Source: Rotaria macrura (lineage: Eukaryota; Rotifera; Eurotatoria; Philodinida; Philodinidae). From it: DNA of 64,000 bases. The stretch's first letter is position 1. Each line of letters begins with the position of its first letter. This document shows positions 40,748-55,000 of the stretch, in pieces. Location: positions 91,826 to 155,825 of the forward strand of contig OENT01000232.1 of the NCBI GenBank assembly GCA_900239685.1. The letters run 5' to 3'. The translations under genes were made by a program, and so were the position numbers. The notes beneath the pieces were generated by a model that saw nothing but the letters and a program-made list of their open reading frames with translations, had not been told where the DNA came from and did not search any database.

Positions 40748-43700
40748 TAAATTACTCTTGTGATACAGAAATTTCTCTAAATGATAAGAGACGATTTCTT
40801 TTTATAGCTTCGAGGTACAATCAACTTTTAGAAAAATGTGATCAACACAGTGGTTGCAATCAATTTACCTAAGGAATCGAAAGAAACAAAAATATTTTTC
40901 TCATTCATGTGTATGCAGACATCAAACGATGAAGGAACGAAAGGATATTAAATCAAAGCAACTATACAATTTATCAGGCAGCATAAGGATTGAAATGGAT
41001 TTACTAAATAAATCATAAGACTGCGTAGTTTCAATAGGGTCTAAAAGTTTTCGACATTGGGGAAAATATCAACTTCATTATTCGTTCCAATAAGTTCGTT
41101 AGAGAAATTCTGAATAATATTCCTTAAGAAACAATCGTTCTATCTATTCAAATATAATATTGCATAACTTGAAAAGAAAAAGCCAACAAAAAATAGCTTG
41201 AATGAAGTAAGCGTTTTCGAACAAGCAACCAATAGTATGAAACTGAAGTCTTTATATTTTGTCCGGAGAGAAGAAATGTAAGCGTGCAGCTCATTATTCA
41301 TTAATATATATGGAAAAAAGCTTAGATGCTTAAAATGCGCATTATAGGAATAGAAAGCAACACGGCATATTGCGAAAAATGATTCAATCGCATTTTACAT
41401 TAGACTCATTTTCAAAGGAATCCATGACATACATCACTTGCGAATAAATTTCGTTTTCGTATGCGAATAAATGAAGAGCAACTGACGCTGAAATTTAATG
41501 AAACATGAAATATCTTGATTATAGAAAAAAATAATCAAAAGCATGGTTCTATTACATTTTTTTAGAAGTAACCGATTTTGTTCCTTTTATTAATACAAGA
41601 AAAACAAAACAATCATTTTCGTATTATGCAATTCTTTCATACCAACATGAAATATGTTTGTTGTCTATTCTGGAGGACGCAATCGCAACAGTAAAATCAT
41701 CTCTTGTATTTTAAAATGATTTTTCTTTGTAATATTATAGGCGAACTGGATTCGCCGACTTTTTCTTACTGACAGATGTTTTAAAATAATTTCACGAAGA
41801 CATTTTGTTATGACTTTGTTTTGATACAAGTATCATTTGAACCATGAAAATCTAGTGCAATGTAGCTCTTGATTGTATATAGTCTATGTTAACCGCAATA
41901 GAAAAGAATTATAGATCGAGATAGCTAACATAATTAAGAGTTTAATTAATTCAGTCATAAGCACATTCCTCTGCATATGAATAAAGTTGGTCTACCCAGT
42001 ACTGGTCCCATATTATTGTGTCCTAATTCGTCCCAAATAAAAAAGTCGATTCTGAATTCGTCCCATTCTACTTACGGCTCTGATTAGTTTTTTTAAATTA
42101 AAATTAGTATTAGTAGCATGAGTGAGGGTGACATCTTGCTACTTTATTTGGTAACGTGGTGAGTTCGTTGAACCTGTATACGATGTGGGAGATAGTATAG
42201 ATAATTTAACCTTTGTTCATATCTTGATAGCAGCTATTTTTCGTTAACTTGTTTCGATTTACAACAAGTGGAAGAACACTATATGACAAAATAGATGAAA
42301 AACTTCTTGAACTAAGGAACGCATATGAAAACAGCCTCATAACTCCAACTGTATTAGCTATTAAATCAGGCAAAACAGTGATGGTTAATAAAAAAAAATT
42401 AAAGTCCTCGTCTAAATTTTGTTCTTTTCTACAAATGTACTCAATTTTCTCTTCTTATTTATATGAAACTTGATACAGAATATATTATAAACGGATATTG
42501 TTTTATATGTCTGAATTGATAAACTAATCAGGGCCGTACGTAGAATCGGACTAATTTGCAATCGACGTTTTTAATATGGGACGAATTAGGACACAACTAT
42601 ATGGGACCAGCTAGCATGGGACGAGTTATGGGGCCAGTCAGGGGTGACAACAATAAAGTCTGAATTTCTTCTGAAACAAAAGAATTTATGTGAATCATGC
42701 ACGAAATCATCATATAGACATGTGTTGAATGCAAATGATTTCGGTAAAGTAATTATAGTCAAAAGAGTTTGAAATCAGTAATTACGGTAGTCTCATCGAA
42801 CTAAAGTCTACTTACACTTCTACTATATTATTCTGAAGATATACTAGTATCAATCATAACAGAGTCTACGCTAATTCAACAATTGGCATTGGTGCATTTT
42901 GAAAAGACACCCACATAAGTATACTTGGGCACAGACTTCAATTGTACGACTATTTTCAGTAGTGAAATCAAGCGTCTGAGCAATTTCGATTTGAGCCAGC
43001 ACTAAAGGTGCATGCTAAACTATGCATAAGATTTATCACCAATCATTATCATTCTGTATCTATGTTTTACATTTGAAATACTGTACTGTATTAAAAAATA
43101 TAACCTAAATTTTAATCAAATTAATGATTTACTTACTACTATCTGAGAAAACTAGAACTCGTCAACATGATTCAAATTAAGTGCTTTAAATTGATGAAAA
43201 TTGTCGATTTAAATTAACAAATTGATTCTTGATGAAAACTTTCCAAAATCCTCATATATTTTTCATTGAATTATCGATTGGATTCTTCTATACCTGAACA
43301 AAAATGATCATCATTTAAATAGGCATACTAGCGCTATCGAACAAATTCGCTTTGAACGACGGTACTATGTCGTATCATATGTACAAGTATGCTTGCACAC
43401 AATAGAAGATGCAATGTATACAATTCTTTGTCCAAGAATACAAAATCGACGGTCGATACAAACTATCGGTGCTCTAGTTCTTTTTGGTTATTCGAAGTAA
43501 TCATGTTTCTAGAACATGTTTCGTTCATGAACAGAAAAATAAGAAGATGATTGATCGAACTAATCAAGTTTATCCATTATTCATTGATCATTGTTAAGAA
43601 AAGAAAAACGACGACTTTGCATTATTTTTCTACAAAAGATCAATGAACGATCGAGTTAAATTGAATATTTACAAATTCAATTTAATAAAACTCATGAATT

Positions 43701-43935
43701 TGCTATAGGTTTTTTCAAAACTATTATATATTCGTATACAGAAAAGAAAAGCATACTTATGCAATAATAAAAAGAAAGAAGATGGAAGAACGTAAAAAAA
43801 GACAAAATTCACACCATGCAATGTTATGATGATAAAACTCAGATAACTAGCAAAATGTTTTTCAAGAATAAAAATCGACAAAAAAAAAAGCCAAATGTTC
43901 ACTGTTGATTGAAATAAATAAAAGACAATAAATAA
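40748..43935. other. spacer upstream of calcium sensor and downstream of nesprin-like gene
   Basis: Holds the 41988-42651 element. I searched the minus strand of this stretch by eye for a KASH tail (membrane helix plus PPPX end) and found none. The minus frame at 43669-43902 is hydrophobic but fits no splice phase. Confidence 0.6.
41988..42651. mobile_element. MITE-like element with long inverted termini and 8-bp target duplication
   Basis: Left arm 41988-42087 and right arm 42524-42651 are inverted copies, ~80% alike (shared strings CTGGTCCCATAT, GTGTCCTAATTCGTCCCA, CTGATTAG). The repeat AATAAAGT at 41980-41987 and 42652-42659 flanks it directly. An 8-bp duplication suits hAT-type transposition, but the superfamily is inferred. 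The middle has a 74-codon open stretch that starts with TTG and resembles nothing I recognise; no transposase is present. Confidence 0.72.
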
Positions 43936-46088
43936 TTATTGATAAACACGCTAAAAGCATAAAAACAATTCATGAAATAAAATAAAATATGTTTACTATT
44001 TCTTGATCAATCTTTTCTCTTACTTGAAGATTGCTATTCGATGTTCTAATCGGTGAATGATTCATGGATGAAAATGTTTCATGTAATTCATTTGTTGCCA
44101 GTAATTTTTCTAGACGGTCGAGATATATTTTGACGATTCGTTTTATTGAATTCAAACGATCAAACATTAATTTCAAATCATTTGTTAGACGAAGTTGATC
44201 ACCAGATAGAAGACATTTTAAACGATCGTTTATAGTTGATAGACGTTCGTGAAGTATTTCAAGATCATCATGAATACGAATAAAACGATGGAGTTTTGTT
44301 CGATTAATACTCAGATTCGCTTCTCTTTCATCGACAGGTTCTAACGAATGACTTAAATATTCCAGATGATCTAATTTTGAATTGATTTCTAGCATAGCAT
44401 GTTTTATATCTTCTGCTTGAATAAGATTTGTCTAACGGAAAAATAAAACAATATTTGATTAGCGTTATGAAAAATATATTTCAAAATAAAAATAGAAACT
44501 CACTTTTATTTCTCGATGTTCACGATTTTTTCTGGCAAATAAAAAGTTAAAGTTTTCTTTCATCGATTGAATACGATGATCAATCAATAGCCATTCACTT
44601 GTTCCATCACTAAATTGATCAGCTAGATCAATAGTTGATTGTAGAAGTGCTTGTAATTCATCTAAAACATATAAATATGTATATAAATCATGCGTTACAA
44701 AAACAACCATCACAAGATGATTGTATAATTATCATGTGAAACCTAATCGTTGAACTTGATCACGATGTGCATCGGCTTTAGAATAAAGAGTTCGAAGTAC
44801 TAAAGCAATCAAATTGTCAATGTAGTTCGTATTAGAAAGTAGACGATTATATAAGATTTAGCTGTCCAAAGCAAATTTCTCGTTACTCAATTGATACTGA
44901 GAGATACACTTTTATTGTCTGTTGAGTCGATTTTTCAGTTATCCCATTAGGATTATTGTCTTCTTTTTACTGTGTAGTAGTCACTAAGTGTGCTCGACAT
45001 CGATTTTTGATTGTTCTTGATAACGAGCTACATGTTCATTTATGTTCGTGTCTCAAAAAGTTTTATTATTGACATACATTTTAAAAGTGAATTTTAATCG
45101 GTGAATGTGATTTTCTCTCTGATAATTGATTCAATCTTGAATAAAATCTATTCTTTACGATCGTCTACAGTTTCAGTCGAACTATAAAAACAATTGATCT
45201 CAGATTAAATTTCAGAAATACAATATTTGATTCTTTTTTAAAAATTTTGTAAAAATTGACGAAATGAAAATTTCATGAGCAATGCTTTCTATATTTAGTT
45301 AGTTGTAATTTTTCGAATACACTGAACATCAATTTGGCGTTATGAGTCATGACCTTAGTTTGTTTCTGAAATTTGAAGACACAGTCATGGTTTTTATTCT
45401 ATCATGAAATAAAACATTCGATGAATATTTAGGCAGAGCAGCGTCTAAGATTTAGTACAGAGAAGAGCTCAAATCTAAGTGTCTTCCAATTGATGGGAGT
45501 CTATGAGTAGTGTCTTGAAAGTTTTCATCAGCATTCAAAAATTAATTTATTCTCCATAATTCATAAAAAAACGCATTTCGAAATCTAAATGTTACTTTGA
45601 ATGAAATGCTGCTTAGTTCATGTCAATAACGTGTGAAACATTGTCATGAAAATGCTTGTTATGATCTCAGGAGAAAGAATCGAAAAAAATTCTATCCGTT
45701 ATACATCTACATTCGTTTAAGATCATGTTTCACATAAGAAAAGTAATATTTTTGCTTACATAAATTATCTACTTTGGAAAACTGTTCAGCTGCTTGTTCA
45801 AGTTCTTCTAATTGTCGTTTGAAACGTTTCCATTTTATGCGATTTTCTTTTAAACGTTCATCTTTGTGCTCAGCTAATGTTTGTAAACGAGTCCATTTAT
45901 CGAAAATATCTATTAAAAATATACATTTAATTCAATGAAAATGATGTTAATTCTAGAACTTTCTTACCAAGCACCGCTGGATCATTATTAAGATCGTCAA
46001 TTAACATGGGACCTAGTTCTTGTTTCAATTGTTTGATTACTTCACGTAATGCTTCAATCTTTCGACGTGTTGTTGTTAATATTCGAGT
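43936..46088 (-). CDS. nesprin-like protein: C-terminal repeats and terminus
   Basis: 45968-46088, 45760-45909, 44743-44799, 44504-44661 and 44024-44431 encode the final repeats. IFDKWTRLQTLAEHKDERL plus RIKWKRFKRQLEELEQ and later HDDLEILHERLSTINDRLKC, RLNSIKRIVKIYLDRLEKLL line up with the last repeats of vertebrate nesprins, where an S/T-P-rich stretch and then KASH follow. Here SMNHSPIRTSNSNLQ ends at donor gtaaga (44023), and the best acceptor (tgcttttag) leads to CGT GTT TAT CAA TAA at 43936-43950, ending the protein RVYQ. Without splicing, the frame stops at 43970. Neither gives a membrane helix with a luminal PPPX tail. Confidence 0.75.
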
Positions 46089-49000
46089 CTAAAGAAGGAA
46101 TTATTATTTAATGTTCATTTTCTTTTATGAAATTCAATTGCTGAAGAAAAACTCTTTTTATATTTACGTATGTAAACTCCATTGGTAAGTCTTCAACATG
46201 AACACCAGCTGGTGTTTCAGAACAAATTGTTTCTTCTTTGGCAAGAAAATCACCATTAATTTGAATAAGAATATTTTCGAAATCAGCTAGAAGTTCTTGA
46301 GCACGTTGACATTGATCACCCCACTCGATTTGATCGTACGAGCGAAAAACTCGATCTCGTGAACGTAGATAACGTTGAGGTGAACGAGATCCTATAGATA
46401 AATTGAAAGATGACAACATGAATGAATGTATCGATTCAGATTTACTCGATGGAGTCGGTGAAGCTAAACGTTTATGTGTTGATGGTGTAGAATAGATTGT
46501 TTCATGAATTGGTGACGAACAAACAGAACTGATTAAATCCAAATGACGCTAAAATTTTAAAGTATTCATAAAATGAATGCATTAAATATATATATATATT
46601 TGTAGTTTACTTCGCTTGCATTCACCAATTTTTGTTTCAATTTTTTAATACGTTGGGTCAAATCTCTCAATTGTTGACAGAATTTTGTTAATTCATTCAT
46701 GTTAATGGTTAAACCTCTTGCATCAACTGTTTTACTAAGTAAATAATTGGCACATGTTCGAACATATTCAATTTTCGTTTGTTTCTCTTGAATCTCTCGA
46801 TCCATATCCTTGAAAAGCAAAAAACAGATACACGTATTTAATCAATATAAATTCAAATTTAAGATTCTACATCTAATTGTCGAATCTTTTCAATTGATGG
46901 CGCTTCTGATAGATGTTCGAGATTAGTTAACAGTACATCTAAATCAGTTAGCCAAAGTGCCAATGAATCTTGTGTTAATTGAAAATCACCATGTACACTT
47001 AGCATATACTTAAGCTAAAATAGTACGTAAAATTGTGAAGTAAAAAATAGAATGTTTTGTCTTTATTTTCTACATTTTTCATTGTTTCATGTACCATTCC
47101 CTTCAATATTTCCCAACGAGTATTAACTTCTTTGATTTTCGAACGAATTTCACCAGAAGAATCTGCTGTTGAATGAAGACGAATGATTTCCGAGTAATTG
47201 TCTGTAATCTTTTGAATATCTTTTTCATCATCATCTAATGTTCGTTTGAAATTCTTGAAAATTTTAAAAATAGTAAAATAAGAACTTTGATGGTGAAAAT
47301 TCTTGAAATCGTACCTCAAGACTTTTGTATTCACTTCGAACACCTTGCAAACCTTGTCCACATGTTCGTTTAACTTCGTTAAGAAATCGTTCATGATCAG
47401 TAATCATTTTTAATGCACGTTTTATTGCATCATCAACACTTTTCCATGATACATGAACTGTTTCCAATCTAATTATTATTTAGTAAATATTTTAATTTAT
47501 TATACTAGAACGAATGTGAAATTAAATAAAAACGACAGTTCCTTACTCAAGTTTTCGTTTTCGTATTAAATCCTTCAGTGTGCTCCAACGCTGTTCAATC
47601 GACTGAATCGTTCGTGGCACAGAACTGGTAATTCTTGAGCGAATCTCTTTTTCACTTAATAAATTTTGACCAAGTGCAAGCACACTATTAACCATAGTGC
47701 TATGTTTTTCTACGTCTGCTTCGATTACCTACAATATTAAAAATATATGACTTCAGTCTTGTGTTTTTGTGTCAATCATGACGATTAACTAAGTTACGTA
47801 TATCATTCGGGACAAGAGTTTATATTTTATTTATTTCTGATTCGAAAATTGTACTGTCATAAAATATCGACGATTTTGACTAAGCAAAGATCAGCCAATG
47901 GAGTATGTTGAAATTCTTTGAACATAGTGCTTCAAGCACGGCTGATAATCGGGTTATGTCGACTTCTTATCAAAGCTGAATAGCATGAAAGATAGATTAA
48001 TATCAAATTGTGTGTATTCGATGGCACACCTTAATACTTTCTCGGTTTCGGAAATTAATAAACTAGATTAGTAATTTTTTTATGATAGTTGAAATGAAGA
48101 TTACTTTCAATTACACACTATACTATGACCATGAACTGGTTGCTTTTGTAAAAGTTAAATATTCAGCCGTAGTATACGCTAAGAATTTTTTGAATCCATC
48201 AATTTTATGACTTAATCATCAAATATCTACGTCGTTACAGTCAGTCAACTTTATTTATCTCTTGTCAGCTACCCATGTACATATAGTTATCTTTCAAGTG
48301 TGATATCGTTCGGAGAAAATTTTATGAAGACAATCTTGAGATTTGATCTCATTTTGAATGATATAGATTCGTCTTTTGATGATGATGAAGAGAGTGCTTG
48401 CTGTCGAAATTCTCTAATTCAAAGGTGCTGAAATACTAGCCAAAACACATATCCAACGATGAAAAATAAGTATGGAGTTCTCAGAAGATTAATTCATGCC
48501 AACCGAATAACGACTATATATTGATTATCACTGGATCAAGATTAGTCCAGCTGAAAAAGTACGTTACTCCAATCAACTATAATTAAGTGCATGTTTTCTT
48601 GTAATTGTGACTCATAAAAGAACTTGATGAAAGGAAACATTTACGAGATACATTTTTTTCTCACTATATAATTTCAGTCACAATACTAAGGACATGATAG
48701 TCTTCCATAGTTGAATTATCAAGGTTTTTACTCATCATGATCTATATTGAACATGAAAAAAATATAAGCATTTGAAAATTTATACCGGTCAATGTTCTAG
48801 AAATATGATTCGAACAAAATGATTTGCATATACTACAGTCTAGGTATGGGCATATTTGATGACAGTACTATTTCTTATAGAGTCTAGGATACAAGATGCA
48901 TGGTTTCACAAAAAGTTAAATGCAACATAGTCAGTTGTACTTACAACAATCGATTGTTGATGCATACGTAATTCGCTTGAACTTAATGTATTTATTGATA

Positions 49001-52000
49001 CTGATCTTTGTAGATTTGTTTCAATAGTATCCATCCATGAACGAAGATTTTCTAAGCCTTGTTCAAATTCATGATACACTTTTAGAAATACTTCCGTTTT
49101 TTTAATTCTGAAAAAGAAACAAAGATAAAAATTCTGAAGTCAGAAAATAAACTACAAACAAGCAAGCAAACCTTTTTTCAATATTTTCATCTATTGTATT
49201 GAGTATTTGCTCCAAACGATCGGTTTGTTGTTTCATAGTTTGTAATTGTAATTGATCAGTTGTATGATTTTGTAGCACACGTGCTGCTATAATTAAATCA
49301 TTAGCATTTCGTCGTTTATCAGCCATTAAATTTCGTATTTCATTTTTTAATATATCAAGACTCGCTTCAAGTGTTAGACCGTCAATACGTTGATTCAATT
49401 CAACGCTAAGAAAATGTTCAAACCAATCCATGAGACGTTTATATTTATGTTCAAAATCATGATATTCTGAACGTTTTTTCGTCAGATTATCAATTAATGC
49501 TCTCATAGAACGTTCAGCGTCAGTCCATAGGATTTCAAGTGAACTGTAAAAATAAGAAACTTATGAAAACATCAACTCTAAGTTCTTGATTTTCCGTTAC
49601 TTCAGTTTTTGCATTAACTGATTTGTATCGTCCGGATGTAGATTAACTGATATCTAGATTTTTTCAAAAGCAAAAAACCAAAATTCTATTAATCATATGT
49701 TGAATGATAGAAATAGTATTACATCTGCTATGCTTTGTCGTAAACGTTGTAGTTCATGTCGATGTTGAATAAGTTCACGATCTTTACTCTAGATAAATTT
49801 GCTCGTTATTATTTTTTATTAATAACATTCAGTTTTATTTACTTGGCATTGTAAAAGAAATTGATCAAGTTCATCTGCTGCTTGCTGTTGAAGTGTACGA
49901 ATTGATTTTAATGAAACACCCAAATTATCCAATGATCGATCAAGATCATTATAACGAATGAGTAACTATTGAAATAAAAAATAAACTATGAATTTTTTAG
50001 AAATGAAAAGTAAAACTAAAATATTCATATGAAAACTTTTACTTCTTTTGACTAGAAAAATTTCTTTCTCTCTCTCTCTACGTCTCGAACGTAAATGGAC
50101 TTAAAAGACATAACAAAATTACCTATGGTAAGTATATGAGTAGGTATCAAGGTATTTAGAGGGAGCTATGTTAAAGTTAAGAAATACAAAAAGAAAGTAA
50201 GAAAGACAGGAAAGGATCATGCGTCTTATAAAGAATAAGAGCGAATCAATCAGCATGCACAAACGTTGAAATCAATCAAGAATTTTTGTACATCAGCTGA
50301 AAATAAATGAGCAAAAGTAATTAATAATGGCATCTGTTTTTTTTTATTATTTTCTCATCTCGTATGTATGTATGTATATATATTTATATATTCATGCGTT
50401 CATTAATCTATACTGATTACCTTATCCTTTCGAGGATTTCTTCGATACTAGAATAAAATAATTATAGATAACAAAAAAAAAATCAATACGTATATATTCT
50501 ATTATTTAAATCAGTAGAATTCCTTTTCATTTGATGAAAGAAAAATTGAATTACATACCGCGATTAGTGTTTCCGATTTTTCTTTAATACTGATATTCAT
50601 TTCATCGGCTGATTTTTGTAAATCCTTCCATTCTTTTTCTAGTATAGATTGTGTCTTAATATCGGATAGTGTTGCAAGTCGTCGATTTGTTTCATAAACT
50701 TTTTCTAGTAAATTTCTCAATTCTTCATTTTGTGTTGCATTTAAATAAGTTCCTTGTTTAATTTGATTAATAACAACGATAGTTGGTGATTGTAAATTTT
50801 CTTGTTCTAATTCATATTTACTCTTAAGTAAACGATAATAACTTTCTAGATAATTTTGATATGATAACCATAATTTAATTATATCTTTAACTTCTTGTTG
50901 TTTGCTTAAGACTGTTTTCATAAGTGCATGCCAACGTTGTTCAAGTTTAGAAAATGTTTGTTGATCAACAATTAAATTTTGATCAATTAATAATTTACCT
51001 TCATTTACTAATTGTATTAATTCTTGTTGTCGCTGATTAAAATCATTGATTGTATTTGATAGATTTGCATCGATTTCTAATAGACCTTGATAATTCGTAC
51101 GTAAGTTTTGTTGTATAACTGATAAATTTTGTTCGACAGCTTGAATATAATCGTTCCATTTCTGACAACGCTTATCAAAATTAAGCTTATTATATTGATT
51201 TATTTCAAGATGTTTGATACGATTTTTAACTGATTCAATCGAATGTGAATATTCAATCATAATCTCATGTAAATGTTTAGCACGTTTGAAATATAAAATA
51301 AATTCATTTGAATTTAAACGTTCAACTAGATCATGTTTTGATATAAGCAATGTATGAAGTTCATGAAGTTGTTTCAAATTATTAATTTCATTTTCATCAG
51401 TTAATTGTTGAGATTTAAGTGTAAGTTGAACATGACCTATTGTTTGTGTTAATTCATTTACATAATCCAGATAGATTTTTTCACGATGTTTCAATTCATT
51501 ACAATCAGTTTGAAGTTTTTCATGAAGTGTACATAATTCTGTATATTGATTTTTTACAACAGAATATTGTGTGTCTATCTTCTTAGCAACTATTGCAGGT
51601 AACCAATGGCCTAATTTTTGAGCTCGTTCATATAATCTTGCTATTTCATTATCGATTTGTAGAAGACGGTGTTGAAAATCCTAAATTAATTCATCCTCGA
51701 TTATATAGAAATGTACAAAGAACATTCTATGCATAGAATTCATTATACAAATCGTATGAAAGCAAATTAAGACAACTAAAACTTAAGTTTCGAATTGTTG
51801 ATGGTATCAATTATGACAAACACTATGAAACAGTCAGCAAATCCAGAATATTTTTTTTTATTCTCTCCATTATGAAAAAGGAAACATCGACGAATATGCT
51901 TTGTCTTTTTCGGTTAGTGATGATTACAGATCTACTTTAGAGTATCGACGTTAGTTGTAAAAGTTGGATTCTTTTCGAATTTTATTGTTTTTTTCTAGTT

Positions 52001-55000
52001 TCGATACGAGTATTATTGATACATGAACCATAAACACACATTCTATGTCTTGAGTATATTCGTTCATCGATGGCTAATCAAGTTTTGAAAATATTTTTCT
52101 CAAGATATTCGTGCCTAGCTGGTTCAAAGATGTATAAAAGCTATCATTGGTCAAAATACAGATCTCAACTTGAATGTAACTATAGCTGTAGGGTAATTTT
52201 CTGGTGATTTATGTTTAATAATGCCGTATTCGTGTTAGAAGTATATTGATTTCACGTAGAAAGAGATATTTCGTTAAAAACGGATAGCTAGATGGATGGA
52301 TATGTTTGCTAGATAAAAGAATTCTGATCCATCTGTCTAGATCATCTCATCGTGTTACTCTCACGATTATGAAATTCTCTGCGAAATATAATAGTTGATG
52401 AACAGTTGCTGCGAAGTTGTTCTTTTTTTCAGAAAAAACCTCGACTATGCATGAGTACAGTTCTATATATTCATATTAACTTGAAATAAAATCTTGTTTT
52501 CGTACTCACTTTTGTTTTGTCTAGAAGCGATTCGATATCTGAGGTAAATTTATCTCGTTGAATCGTATACCATCTAGCTTCAAGTTCACCAAGTCGATCG
52601 AGTAAATGAACATAGGATGTATTGAATTGTCTCCAATGATCGACTATTTCTCTTGACGGTCGAATAATTTCTTGTAAGTTTTGTTCAAGATTCGTCCATT
52701 GTTGTTGAATGCGATTTGTAATTTCATTGATTTTTAATGATGTTTGTCCATCACATTGACTTGACAATTGACGACCTTGCGTAACAATTTGATCGAGATC
52801 ATGTCGCCGTAATTCCATGCTTTGTAAGTGCTCCTGAAAGATATTCAATAGCAACGAAATCAGTGCTATTCTCTGTGAGAGCTTAATTAATTTTTTTAGT
52901 TGATTCTCTTACACTTCGCGATCGAACGATGTGTTTTCTTACTTCGATATCTATCATGAATTTTTCTTGTTCGTCTTCTCGATACTTATTTCAATGTTCT
53001 CTTATAATAATGAATAACAGTACTCATCAGTTATTCTTTAGAAGAGCTGTTATCTAAAGAATAAAATTCAGAACAGTTTCATCTTATGCTTGTTCTATTC
53101 TATGAATCTCATTAGAAGTGAAAATCTCAGTAATGGATGTGTTCATGTTTATCGTTTCTATGAGAAGAAAGAAATTAATTCTTGTTCAAAAAAGAAATAA
53201 TTCCGAAAAACATATGTCTGTATATTCTTTGAGATTTTATGATGTTTTATTTTTCTATTATTTTTTATAAGTCTAAAAACCATTGTTTTCGTGATTCGTA
53301 TTGAACTTTGATTAACAATAGTGGCATTAAAAAAATTTTTTTAGAACGTGAATACCTTGAAAGATATGTTTCTGGCAAAGATCAAGAGACATTAGAATGT
53401 ATAGAGTACCAGTCATACTCATTATGCCGGTAGATACAAACATTTTTGCATTTAATAAATTATATCAATGATGCAAAACTGAAGATAGATCCACGATTCA
53501 CTGTTATTGTTGTATTGTATTATTTCAACAGTATAAATCTACGATGTCGAGATTATTCCGTATCTATTCTTAACCCATCACAGTAACCACGTGTACATAG
53601 TCTTGACTAACAGCAAGTGACTTTCTTTGTAATCCTTAAATAGTTTCTAGTTAACCAATGTTCTTAACATACATTACTACCCCGACATATAAACATTTGG
53701 GAAAATGCATTTAAACGTTCAATCGGGAACGTCGATTGTGAATCACTAATGCTCATTAACAAAACGCAAGAAACGTGTTTTTTATGCAGAATTTTCACAT
53801 TTGGAGTGTGAAAACGGATGAAAGCTCTAATTCAGGTGGTTTAAACACATAGGCTGTTAAGTTGTCGAATAATTGTGCCCTTTAACGCTCAGGTCTAGAG
53901 TTTTTATCCATTTTCAAGCTCGGATAGTGTAAATTCTGCTTAAAACACGCGTTTCTTGTGTTTTGTTAATGAGCGTCAGTGACTCACAATCTGCGTTCCG
54001 ATTTGAACGTTTAAACGCGTTTTTCCAAATGTTTGTCTGCTTTTGTATCACGAATATTAGTGATAAATTGTTTTCAAATGCACTCGCGACCAACATTATA
54101 ATAGTATAAGATTGGTGTTAATTTTTACGCATCCCAAAAGAATGTTTAGCTGATCGTTAGTTTGTAATAACTTTAGAGAAATTCTTCAATGACTCTACAA
54201 TTACCTGAGCTTTTCGTGTACTCATTTCATATGTCTCTACATTCATTGCGTTTGTTTGAACACGATCAATGACAGCGTCGCCTTCACGCAAAATTTTTTC
54301 GATTTGAAGTAAAAGGCGATTATATTCATGCCAATCAGATAAAATTGATTTCGATTTTAATTTTAATTGTTCAATCGACGGTGCTAAATGATCAAGCATT
54401 TGACGTAGATTTTGTATCATACCATCTTGATTTGATATATGAAGAAATGTTGTTGATGTAGATGATAAACGATTACTGTATGATTTTAATGATGTTAAAA
54501 CATGTTGTTTAGATGTTAATTGATTTTCGATTTGCTACAAGAGAAACAGCAAAAATAAATATAGAAGGATAAACAACGAAAAGATTTTACATCGCATTTT
54601 CGTAAATTATCTTTAGCGCCAGCTTCCATATTTCTTGAACGCATAAAATCAAGATCAGATGTTTGCTCTTGAACCCAATCGGATAATGTACGAACGGTTT
54701 GATCGAATTCATTGAATTGATCATTGAATTGTTCTAGAGCCTATTATGAAATTAAAAAAATCGACATATTCCAATCAATATATACATTGAACAGTCTGTA
54801 TTTTTACATCAATACGAGCTGAGATCATTGATTTTATTCTAATCCAGTCAATATTGATTTGTTTAATTTGTTCCAAGTAATCGATACTTGTTACATCCAT
54901 ATTTGCTTCTTGTTGTAATGATTCATTGAGAAAGTCAACTGTCATTTGACGATTCAGTACTTCTACACGTATATCCTATAGACAAAGAAAAAAGTCAACT

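Noticed and set aside
42249..42473. 74-codon frame inside the inverted-repeat element
   Set aside because: It starts with TTG, is not similar to any transposase I recognise, and the element is too small to be autonomous.
43669..43902. Hydrophobic minus-strand frame as a possible KASH membrane helix
   Set aside because: It is in the wrong phase for the preceding exon, has no PPPX-type end, and resembles generic AT-rich hydrophobic translation.
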